64,000 nt of DNA from Cafeteria roenbergensis (taxonomy: Eukaryota > Sar > Bigyra > Bicosoecida > Cafeteriaceae): the NCBI GenBank assembly GCA_008330645.1, contig VLTN01000017.1:1-64000 (forward strand), read 5' to 3'. The stretch's first letter is position 1, and every line of letters starts with the position of its first letter. Positions 8,986 to 18,776 of the stretch are shown one piece after another. The translations under genes were made by a program, and so were the position numbers. The notes beneath the pieces are model-generated. The model saw only the letters and a list, made by a program, of their open reading frames with translations, ran no database searches and was not told the DNA's origin.

Positions 8986-10248
8986 ATGGCGGCCCCCACG
9001 ACCGACCCTGTCCTGGCGCGCTCGGTGCGGGACGTCGCGTACGTGCCCACGGCGCGCAAGCGGCAGCTTCTGGACTTGTTCGTGGCCGACTCCCCTCTTC
9101 CAGGCGCGCCCCTCGTGCTCTTTGTGCACGGGGGCGGCTGGAAGCGGTTTTCGAAGCAAGAGCATGCCCACATTGGGCGTGCCTGGGCCAAGCTTGGAAT
9201 CACGACGGCGGTAATGTCGTACCGCATCAGCGGGCTCGAGGAGTCCACCCGGCTGGCCATCACCGCCGTTTGGAGTCTCGCCATCGGGTCTTTGGGGTTC
9301 CTGGCAGATGCAACTGGTGCTGCTCCGGGATGGCTGGTCGCGTCGTGCATTGCTGTGGGGGCGTTCAGCGCGATTACCGGCTTGCGGCTGTATCGCCAGT
9401 GCGGCGAGGAGCCTCGAATTCGCTGGCCAGCGCACCGCGAAGACGTGGTGTCGGCCCTAAAGTTCCTTGGCAGCGCTGCCCAGGCCGGTGGCCAGTTTGA
9501 GGGTTTCTACAACCCTCGAAACGTCTTCGTTTGTGGTCACTCCGCCGGGGCGCACATGACGTTGATGACGTGCTTCGACGTGCCGCTGCTTGCCAAAGCC
9601 GGCATCGGCCTCATGTCCTTGCCTCCCGTTTCCCCCGGTGTGTCTCCGCCGCCCGTCCCGGCGGAGTCCTCTCGGCCTGCGGAGGGGAGAACACTCAAGG
9701 AAGTCAGCTCTGGCGCAGCCGCGGAGGACCTCCACGTGGACCTGGTTCCCGAATCGGAGTGGAGCCTTGCTGTGCCTGCGGGCTGCGGAGCCCCTGCAAA
9801 GCCTGGCCTGGTGATTCGCGGCGTGATTGCCATGTCACCGCCCGCAGTCAGCGCTATGATGAGCGGATTCATGATTCACCGCATGTACATGCGGCCGGCG
9901 TTCGGCTTCGATCCTGCGCAGTGGCCCCAGGCTTTTCCTGACGCGCTGCTCCGCACGGCGGTCGAGGAAGGGCGCTGCCCGCGCCCGCCGCTGCTGCTCG
10001 CGACCGCGGACCCAGGCTACGACCTCGGGCTTGAGAAGCACGTGGATGAGCTCATGCCAATTTTGGCAGCGGCCAAGGTGCCGGCGACGCGAATCACCAT
10101 CACGGGGTCCAACCACTTCACCGAGATGACGCGCATCGGGGTTCCGGGCACGCCGGCCGAGTCTATCATGACCCCAGCGCTCGTGGCGTTCGTGGAGGAG
10201 CACGGCGTCAAGCGGCACACTCCCGCAGAGGACAAAGAGGAGTCCTAG
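8986..10248 (+). CDS. Alpha/beta hydrolase, membrane-associated esterase (isoprenylcysteine methylesterase-like)
   Basis: A single-exon 420-residue protein of the hormone-sensitive-lipase/carboxylesterase type. It has the oxyanion motif HGGGW (residues 48-52), nucleophile elbow GHSAG (184-188, Ser186), a likely acid Asp342 in TADPGYD and His377 in GSNHFTEM, so the triad looks complete. Between the oxyanion loop and nucleophile are two hydrophobic segments (about residues 89-136) that could anchor it in a membrane. This layout recalls plant isoprenylcysteine methylesterases, but substrate is inferred only. A Ser/Pro-rich insertion lies near residues 210-260. ATG 8986 (GTGCAATGGCG) was chosen because translation from the upstream in-frame ATG 8854 gives unconserved sequence. 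Confidence 0.75.
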   Translation: MAAPTTDPVLARSVRDVAYVPTARKRQLLDLFVADSPLPGAPLVLFVHGGGWKRFSKQEHAHIGRAWAKLGITTAVMSYRISGLEESTRLAITAVWSLAIGSLGFLADATGAAPGWLVASCIAVGAFSAITGLRLYRQCGEEPRIRWPAHREDVVSALKFLGSAAQAGGQFEGFYNPRNVFVCGHSAGAHMTLMTCFDVPLLAKAGIGLMSLPPVSPGVSPPPVPAESSRPAEGRTLKEVSSGAAAEDLHVDLVPESEWSLAVPAGCGAPAKPGLVIRGVIAMSPPAVSAMMSGFMIHRMYMRPAFGFDPAQWPQAFPDALLRTAVEEGRCPRPPLLLATADPGYDLGLEKHVDELMPILAAAKVPATRITITGSNHFTEMTRIGVPGTPAESIMTPALVAFVEEHGVKRHTPAEDKEES

Positions 10249-10497
10249 GCGCTCGCTCGTCTTGGCATCCGAAGAACGAGCAGTGCTTGACAAGTGACAT
10301 GCGAGCGTGTGGAAGTGCTCCCGCTGTTCGTGTTCAGTATTCGGGCTGCCAAGCACGCCATGACACACCACGGTCGCCTGCCTCGTCTGCCGCACGCAAA
10401 CAGCGCGCACAGGCCGGCAAGCAGTGCCTCCGGGCACACTGCCGAGGAGGGCTTGGCGGCGGGACCGTCGCGTGCCTCGGGAAGGCGGTTGCGTGCC

Positions 10498-12664
10498 TCA
10501 CTTGGCTGCCACCAAGTCGGCAGCGCGCGGCGCAACCTTTCGGGACACGTATTGCGTGTCCAAGTCAGCGTTGAAGTAGGAAACGGTGAACCCGTCCGTG
10601 TCCAAGTCGAGGATGGCAAAGCCAGCATCGGGGGCGTCTCCCGTGGATTCCGCCTTGGTGTCCGCTGCGTGATGCCACTTGATCGACCCAGTTGGGTTCT
10701 TGTCCTGCAGCGGGTGGGATGCCGACGGGCCGGATTGAGCAAAACGCGCGCCGTGGGTTGGGGGGGGGGGTGGATCGATGCGCGACGGCTTGCAGAGCGA
10801 GCCCCCGCTGACGAGCTGGGCTGTGGTGCAACGCAGCGGCAGCATTGGCTCCCTCACCTCGTTCGTCCACTCATAGCAGCAGCCGTGGCCGACGCCGGAC
10901 AGAATGTACGACACGCCCTTGTATTCGGCGTACTCTTGGCAATGGTCGTGCCCGCTCAGGTAGTGAGCTCCGTACTTCTCAAGCATCGGCTGCAGCAGCG
11001 CGTCCAGGATCAGCGTTGGCCCGTGCGAGCACCCTGCGATCCGAAGAGCATGTGGCGCATTGCTCGAGGGGGCATCAAGGGGATGTGGGGCGTGGCGCCC
11101 ACCAGTTTGAGCGCATGGCTCGCATTTTAGCCGCCCCTCTCCTATCTTTCCCCACCCGCACCCCCTGGCAAGCGCTCACCGGAGATGACCGGGTAGTGGC
11201 CGAACACGAACACGAAGTCCGCGGTGGAACTTGAGAGCTGCGATTCGATCCAGTCCCACTGCGACGAGGCAACCACGGCGTCGGCCGGACCAGGTGGCTG
11301 CTGAGTGGGGTCGTCACCCGTGGTCATGCCGGCAAGCATGACAGTGTCAATGGCGATGAAGTGAGCAGAGAACGATGCCCCGTCCGATCCTTTGAACGAG
11401 AGTGTCTTGGAGTAGTACGTGCTGGGCATGTCCCAGCGGTCGCTCAGCGCCGTGTACGCCACCTCAGCCGACACGTTGCCTTTGTAGTCTGCGGCGCGCG
11501 CGAGTGGGCGGGCGGGCGTGCCGGCGAGCGAGACGCGGCGTGGACGGCAGCCAAGCGATGTCGAGCGCCTCGCGCAGGGACGCGGAGGCTGGCGCGCCGA
11601 TGGCAAGTCGCAAGCGAGGGACTATGCCGCGCCACGGCGACGCCCACGCGTGCCTTCCACTTCGACAAGGGGCCTGGGCCGGATTTCGCCCGGCCCGAGT
11701 CGGGCGGCGGGTGCAAGGTCGCACCGTGGTTTCCAAGAACGGCAAAAAAGGGGATGTCCTCCAGCGCGCTGCCGTTGAACACAGCCTCGAAGGTGGCCTC
11801 GAACCGAAGCGAGTGGGCGTCGCCGGAGATTCCCTGCGGCCGTGAGACGTGCGACGCTTGTGCAGCCAGGCTCGAGCGCATGGAGTCCATCAAAGTGCCT
11901 CTCGCCACGCATGGCTCCAACGCGCAACGGCCGCCGTCCCCTGCCGTCACCAAGACCCAGCCCTTGCGATCGTAGCGGACGCAATGCGGCGCGCAGAGCA
12001 CCCTGCCCACGCAGTGCATGCGCATGCAAGATTCGATGGGCGAGACGCGTCCTCACAGCTGGGTAAAAGTTATCGCCCAGCAGGAGGGCCGCGCTCAAGG
12101 GATTATCGCGGCTGTATCGCGCAAGGGCCTCCGCACTGCGCGTTGAGGAGTTGGCGAAGGAGGAAGCGGGGGAGGGGCACAGGAGCGGGGAAGGGGTGGG
12201 AGAGAAGAGGCGCGCAGCAGGTGGGCCTCGAGCGCGCGACCGAGATTCGATCCGCCGCCAAGACTGAATTCTGCCTCTATCGCCCCTTGCAGGCCTCAAA
12301 GCTTCGGGGCTGCTGGTCAAACCGTCCCACCCTGGCGGCAGGAAACGGGCAGCGTCGCGCTGCAACGTCGTGGCGGCCTTACGTTGCAAGCTCGGGCGGG
12401 TTGTAGTACGGGGGCGTGCCTTGGCCGCCCCAGTCGCCGATGAGGGCAAGTTTGCGCCTGCGGTCAGTCTCATGGATGATGATGCACGGGAGCACACAAG
12501 CGCGGCTCTTGGGTGCGGTGAGCAAGGGCTTGCCAGAACGCCGGCAACAGCAACAGCTGGTTCCGGAGCAGGAGTGACTTGCCTCACGACGTGGAGTTTG
12601 CCGGCACTGTTGCAGTGCAGCGGGCGGCAACCAGGCTCAGGAGGATTGCAGAGACACGAAGCAT
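10498..12664 (-). CDS. Tartrate-resistant-type (type 5) purple acid phosphatase, seven exons
   Basis: Secreted metallophosphatase of the mammalian ACP5 type. Exons: 12664-12588, 12457-12383, 12135-12057, 11833-11725, 11488-11180, 11033-10858 and 10704-10498. All six introns are GT-AG (donors GTGAGG, GTAAGG, GTGAGG, GTGCGA, GTGAGC, GTGAGG) and phases agree, giving 343 residues against 325 in human ACP5. A signal peptide (MLRVSAILLSLVAARCTA) opens exon 1. All metal-ligand motifs are present: GDWG (exon 2), GDNFY (exon 3), GNHD (across the exon 4/5 junction), GHYPV (exon 5) and SGHDH (exon 6). It hydrolyses phosphate monoesters at a Fe/metal centre, probably in a vacuole or outside the cell. It is the most intron-rich gene here. 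Confidence 0.88.
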
Positions 12665-12993
12665 TGCCAGCCAAGGATCGGGGACGTGTGCCCGGAGAGC
12701 GACCCGCAACGGAGTGCGATGCGGCCATCGCGAGTCAACCTGCTGATCCGGCGGCTCTGCCGGCGCGGGCTTTGCAGCGGCCAGCGGGCTCAGGCCTTGC
12801 AGGACGCACACGCCGCCTCGACGGGGGCCCTTGTGCGTCTGCTCCGCATCGAGGCCCTGTGGGGCTGGCGCGCTTGTGGAGCAGCAGCTTCCCGACCATG
12901 TCGGAAGGCGGCATGAAGGGCAACAGGCAAGGCCTCTCACCGTTCAGGCGCGGATGGCTGCGTCGATGCCTCCAGCGGCTGGGCGTTTGGACC
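12665..12993. other. Divergent promoter region between acid phosphatase and glycosyltransferase
   Basis: The 329 bp between two outward-facing start codons hold no convincing coding frame. No TATA box stands out. It must contain the 5' leaders and promoters of both genes. Confidence 0.5.
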
Positions 12994-15571
12994 ATGCCGC
13001 GCAAAGTTCCGACGTTTTTGGCGCCAACGGTGGTCCTGCTTGTCGCCGCCGCGCTTCTATGGCTCGCCATCGGGCGGCTGGGCCTCTTCAACCACTGGTG
13101 GCGCAGCCTTGGGGTTGCCAAAGCTGGGCTGCCGAGGTTGCGAGACGACGCGCTGGTCGGCGTGAGTTCCGGACGCTACGCGCACACAACGTGTGCGTGC
13201 TGGCCACTAGGCGCAGGCGAGGGCTCCCGCGTGGCAGCAAGGCGTCTCGGCTGCCGCAAGCAAACTCGATGTTTTAACGCGTACCCGCTTTTCTCCCCCT
13301 TCCCCCCCGCTGCCCCCGCAGGTCCGCGCCGCGATTCCCCCGCAGCCACCGATGGACACGCCTCGCTATAGGGGTGCGCTTGAGTCGGTTCATTCTGCGG
13401 GCGTGGCGCGTCTCGCGCGACTGAGCGGCGCCTCAGAGCGGGAGCTTGCAGCCAGCGGGCTGGCCGAGGTGTCCATGCCTTTCGTTCGGTGCGAGGAACA
13501 GTACAGCTCCAAGGAAGTGTTCCGGATGCTGGCTGAGTGCCTGCCTTTCGCCCCGCGAGGCGCTCTCCTCATGGTGAATGCCGAGGGCACGACCCTGGCC
13601 CAATGCAAAGACGACCTCGGCCTGGCCCTTGCGCTGGGCCGGGCCGGCTTCCTCGTGGTCCTGTCAGGCCAGGCTCCGTGGCCCTGTGCCCCCTACAAGG
13701 CTGGCGTCGAAGACTTTGTGCGCGTTGGGCCCTCTGCATACGTGCAGAGCCGCGTTTACCAGATCCCAGCCATTGTGGGGGACATTGGACGCGACGACTT
13801 GGTCCCAGCGCCCGTCCTGCTCATGGGGTCCCCGACGTCGAGCGGGGAGCAGCTGGACGCCGACGCGCTTCACCGGTCAGGTTCCCGCGTGGTGGTGGTT
13901 GCTCGCGAGGGCGAGGGCTGGAGCGAGTCCGCTGCGCGGTCGGGCGCGTCGGACGACGAGGCCTTTCTTCTATGGGCCGTGTGCCGGAGCAGCGTGTCCG
14001 CGGTCGTGATGCGGCATGCCGATGGCGCGGCTGCGCTGGCGGACGTGCCGTGCAACCGCGCCGTGCGCGCTGGGCCCGGGGCTGCGGCAAGCAGAGTCGC
14101 CCTCCTCTCCCCAACGCTGGCCGCGGGCACCGACGGGTCGGTGCTGGAGAGGCACGACGCCGAGGCGGCGCAGCTTGCCGCCCTGCTCGGCAGCATGCCC
14201 CCGTTGGGTGGCTGGTCTGACGCTGTTGGCGAGGCCGGCGGGGCTGGGCCCGGCGCACGCACTCCTGCCGCGGCTTCGGACTCGGGCCAAGCTGCGACGT
14301 CTGCGGCTGCGGGGGAGGGCGCGGCCTCGGCCGGAAGCCTCGGCGTCGCAGCAGCGACGGACGAGGGCTCCGGCCCGACTGTGCTGGCCGGCTCTGGCGA
14401 CCGGCCCCTGCTGACCGTGCCGCTGGTGCGGGCGGCCTGCGCCGAGGTCCATGGAACCGCGCTGAACGCGTGGCTGCTGCGCTGCCTGCCTGGCCGGCGC
14501 GGGCTCTTCGTGCAGTCCCACACCATCCGCTGGGACATGATGCTGTTCCAGCGCCCGCAGCACATGGCGCGCGCCATGGCCAACAGGAACGCGCTGGTGC
14601 TCTACGTGGGCCTCGGCCGCGTGCTGGGCCTGCTCAAACAGGCCCCGGGGGCGCCAGGCGTCTTCCTCGCCGATCCCGCACTGAAACTTGATGCCATCGC
14701 AGGCGGAGCGGTGATCACGCTCTACAGCACCATGCACTGGCTGGAGCCGGACGCCGCCGCCCGGCTGGAGGCGGCCGGCAACGTTGCAGTGTACGAGTAC
14801 ATCGACGCCATCGACAGCGCCATCACGCACGGAAACTCGCCCCGGCTCGTGGCGCTCCGGGACCAGTCGTCCGCCTCCGCATCCGTCGTCGTCTACACTG
14901 CCGCGGCGCTGCGCCCAGAGCTCCGTGCGCCCCGCCCCGGGGCGCAGCTCGCCTTCGTCCCCAACGGAGTGTACCCCCCCATGTTCGACGTGGCTTCCGA
15001 CGCGCCCGTGCCCGACCAGGTGGCAGACCTGGTGCAGTCGGGCCGCCCCACTGTGGGGTACTTTGGCGCCGTGGCCAACTGGATCTGGCAGGAGCTCGTC
15101 GTGGAGGTCGCTCGCGCAGTGCCCGAGGCAGACTTCCTCATCATCGGCCCGGCGTACCCCCCAGCCACCATCCCAGCCGCGTCGACTCTGCCTCGCAACC
15201 TTCGGTACCTCGGCGGCGTGCCAGCCCAGGACCTCGTCCTGTTCGCGCGGCACTGGTCAGTGGGGATCATCCCGTTCCGGCACGGCGACATCGCCCGCAC
15301 GACCAGCCCTCTCAAGCTCTTCGAATACTTCGCGCTCGGCCTGCCCGTTGTGGTCACCGACAACATGGTGGAGTGCACCAAGTTTGATGTGGTCCGGAAG
15401 GCGTCCGAGCCTCCCGAGTTCGCCGCGCAAGTGCGGGCGGCGCTGCGCGACTTCCAAGACGAAAACCTGCGCAGCCGCATCCGGCTGCTCGCCGAAGCAA
15501 ACTCCTGGGACCGCCGGGCAGACGCGCTTCTGGCCGCGGTCGGGCGTGCCGCCGCGTCTAGGCGCCCCTGA
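12994..15571 (+). CDS. Signal-anchored glycosyltransferase (GT4/GT-B-like)
   Basis: Two exons, 12994-13161 and 13322-15571, joined in phase (donor GTGAGT, acceptor CCCCCGCAG), give 805 residues. A membrane anchor follows the start (residues about 6-28), as in Golgi type II transferases. The middle (about 60-330) has Rossmann-like strands (GALLMVNAEG, FLVVLSGQ) but no motif I can name. The C-terminal part (about 449-800) is a group 1 transferase: RWDMMLFQRPQHMARAM acceptor-side motif, VPNGVYPPMF, PTVGYFGAV, and the donor-site region TSPLKLFEYFALGLPVVVTD. It probably transfers a sugar from a nucleotide sugar in the secretory pathway; donor and acceptor are unknown. ATG 12994 has a good context (GGACCATGCC). 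Confidence 0.75.
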
Positions 15572-15807
15572 GCGCCAGCAGCACCCCGAATGGACTCGGC
15601 TTCACTTCTGCATGCCTCCGGCCTGAACCCCCTTGTTTTTCCGGAGAGTGTGGTCTGCGCTTCCCGCAAATATTCAAAGCACTTTCTGCGTCTCCGCCCG
15701 CGCCCACTCCCACTCGCGGCACTGGCGGGGCGGGGGGGGGGGGCGCATCCCCGGGCGGGCCCCGCACGCGCACTAGCAAGGGCGCCGCCATTCATTCGCG
15801 TGCGGCG

Positions 15808-16932
15808 ATGCAGCCGCGCCTGCGGGTTGCGTCGTACAACGTGCTCTCGCCAGCGCTTGCGCTGCTGCACCTGGACCCAGGCCACCAAGCCCACCGCTGG
15901 GAGGCCCGGCGCGCGCGGCTGGTGGAGTCAATCGTCGGGCTTGACGCCGATGTGGTTGCGATTCAGGAGTACGAGTTCGGGGACAGCCTGTGCAGGGGCG
16001 TCTGCGCGGGAATGGCGGCAGCAACCGGGGCGCCCACTCGTTGGCTGAGCACTCGGCGCGCCTCGACCACGCGCTCCGACGGCCCGGCGCTGTGCTGGCG
16101 GCACGACCGCCTCGAGCTAGTCGACTGGTGCCGCATGGTGCTAGGCGCCGACGTGACGCCCCCGCCCGGGGTGCAGACCAGGGGAAATGTGGGCCTCGTC
16201 GCTGTGTTTCGAGTGCAGAAGCCTGCACAGGGAGGGAGCAGAGGCACCCGCGGCAGCCCCCGCTTCGTGTGTGTGTGCACTGGGCACCTGCTGTTCAACA
16301 TCAAGCGGGGAGACACGAAGTTAGCGCAGCTGTGGTCGCTGGCCGCGGGCATCACCGCCCTCAGGCACCGCTCCAAGGTCTCTGCCAGCGCCTGTCCGGC
16401 CATTCTGTGCGGCGACTTCAACTCCACCCCGCTGTCGGCCCTCTACGACGCGTGCACCTCCCGCACCGGAAGTGTGGACCTGTCGCTGGAGGACCCCAGG
16501 TTCGCCAGCGGCCAGCTCGGCTGCCAGTCGCGGCCGGCCTCGCTCTTCGTGCGGCGAGGCCACGGCGGCGCCGGGGCGTTCCTGACCTCGCAGCGCGACA
16601 GCTGGCGCAGGGCCCTCCGCGACGGCCCGCCGCCTCCGTGGCTGGCCCTGGCGGTGGCCGCCGAAGCAGCCGCGGCGGGTCCTCGCGCGAAACGCGCAGC
16701 GCGTGACACCGACGAAGGAGACGCCGTCGCTGACGCTCCTCCAGCAGGCAAGGCTTGCGCAGCTCCCGCCGGCCCACCAGCGAGCGCCCTCCGCGGCCAG
16801 GCACCCCCGTCGGCCGCCGCACCGACGGGCTGGGCTGACGTGCGGCCCCGAGCAGATGCCATTGCCGACAGGCGACACTTCGTCGCCCTGCTCGCAGCCA
16901 GCTCTGCTGCCGGCCCCCACGACGGAGCCACA

Positions 16933-16964
<32 letters not shown>

Positions 16965-18348
16965 TGCTGCTGGCAGTCGGAGTGCTGACGGAGGTGGTGT
17001 TGACGGCTGTGGCTGCCACCCTGCCGCTGCAAGCAGTGGTACTGCTGCCTGCCTGCAAAGCGAGCTGGTGGCAGTCGGTGGCGCATCACTCCTGGCCGCT
17101 GCTCAGATGTGCGCGAGCTCGTGTTCAGAGGATGGAGCGAGCACTGGGGGGAACATGCCTGCCGCCGTGGCCAGCGAAGGCTTGACGGCAGCTCTCTTCC
17201 CGCAACGACCCGGCGGGCCGTTGGCGCCACCGTCGCCATCATCGTCGGCAAAGCCACCGGTGGCATCGCGACCGCCCGCCGGCGCCGCTGCCGCGCCGGG
17301 GGCCACAACCAGCAGGTCGTCATCAGCAGCCGCCGCGTGGTCGTGCACCGGGCAATGCAGCGCCGACGGAACGGTCACGGAAGAGCTGGTGGACGACAGA
17401 CCGGGTGGAGGGTGCGCCGCGGCTGTGCTGCGGCTGCCGGGGGGGGGCGCAGTGGCACTTTCAGGGCGCACCGGGTTCGCGCTGGCTCCCGGGGCCCTCG
17501 GTGCGTCGTTCAAAGTGAGGCCGCCGGCGGGGCGGGACGAGGGCGGTGGGGGCCGGTGGCACGGCCGCCGGCCGCGGCTTCGCAGCGGCGGCATCATTGC
17601 CTGGCCAGAGGGCACGCTGTTGCGCTTGCCCACTGAGGTGGGGCGCGGATTCGTTTCCGCAATGAGCGGGGGCACAGCGTGGCGCGGCAGCTCGACCGGC
17701 GAGCCCGCGTTCACGATGTTCGCTGAGGGGTCGGGGGGAAAGACTTGTGTGGACTACATCTTCGTCGAAAGGGGGGTGCCTCTGCGCGTGGTGGGACGAC
17801 GCCCAATGCCGCGGATGACGGCCGATCTGCCGACCCATTCACACCCGAGCGACCACCTGCCGCTGTGCGCCGACCTGCAGCTGGGGTGGGGCAGTGCTTC
17901 GCCCGGGAGCTGCGGCGGCAGCGGCGGCGGCGGCGGAGGCGCACGCTCAGCTGCTGGCGGCCGAAAGGCTCCGCATCCCAGCTCGCCAGCACGCGCTCGG
18001 ACTGGGAACCTCTCGCGCCGGGAGCCCAGGCCGGCCACGGGGCGCTCCGCCGCCGGGGAGCCCGACAGGTCGTCCTCGGGCGCGATGGCAGCCACGCGGG
18101 CCCGCGACATGGCTGGTGGCGCACGGCGGGCGACGGAAACAAGCCGCGACCCTCCGGCAGCCGCAGCTAGCGCTCCAGGCCACGGCCCGCGGCGGGGAAG
18201 TGCTGGGCGGGGCGATGCAGAAGCACGAGAGGAATCTGACGCCAAGCAGGCAAAGCGAGCAGCCAAACGGGCGCGGCGCTCTCGGGAGCGCAAGGAGTCC
18301 CGCAGGAGCTCCAAGAAGCGCGCGGAAACCGCTACCTCCGACTCATGA
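15808..18348 (+). CDS. Endonuclease/exonuclease/phosphatase-fold nuclease (CCR4/Angel/nocturnin-like) with large insertion
   Basis: An 846-residue single-exon protein. The catalytic core is in order: RVASYNVLS (residues 6-14), VVAIQEYEF with the metal-binding Glu, CTGHLLFNIKRGD, ILCGDFNS, then CVDYIF and HPSDHLPL with the catalytic Asp and His. This set matches the Mg-dependent deadenylases of the CCR4 group, which also include inositol phosphatases and nocturnin; the HLLFN-type strand favours the CCR4 side. About 365 residues of Ala/Ser/Pro-rich low-complexity sequence (about 278-643) sit between the GDFN and VDYIF parts of the core. The C-terminus is Lys/Arg-rich (KQAKRAAKRARRS), a likely nuclear signal. 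It lies 236 bp downstream of the glycosyltransferase on the same strand. Confidence 0.8.
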
Positions 18349-18776
18349 CCGCGAGGCCCCACCTGGGGGGGGGGGGGGTGGCATGCGAACGACCTCCCCA
18401 GCTCAGGTTCGGGTCACAGCGCTGACGTTGCGAGTGTCATTGATAGGTGTGGCTCGGAAGCAGGACTCGAGCAGCGGCGCGGCTGTTGCACAAATCGGCT
18501 AGACTTCACGAAAGCATGGCGTGCGCGCCGCAGGACCCTGGGAACCGCGCTCGCAGCCGCCACTCACTCACACAGACGCGCGAGCACAAGCAGGGAAGGT
18601 CGTCGCGACAGCGTGCCAGCAGCGGGTCTGGCTGGCCGGAAAACAAGCCTGCGCGCACATGTACGTGGCGGGAGCTCCCAACGGCAATCTGGGCCTGGTT
18701 GCGGGCGAGGCAGGCACCCGATACATGCGAGAGAAAGCTCAACGCGCCGACGGACCCACGCCAGCTCGCCCCCAGG
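18349..18776. other. Convergent intergenic region
   Basis: The 428 bp between two facing stop codons carry a run of eleven or twelve G (about 18366-18377) and no supported gene. It should hold both 3' untranslated regions and polyadenylation signals; no AATAAA is evident. Confidence 0.5.

Noticed and set aside
10751-10763. Long G or C homopolymers (about 10751, 15731, 18366, 41801, 50239) as regulatory signals
   Set aside because: They fall in introns or gaps, have no common position relative to genes, and are simple slippage tracts in GC-rich DNA; their exact length may be unreliable.
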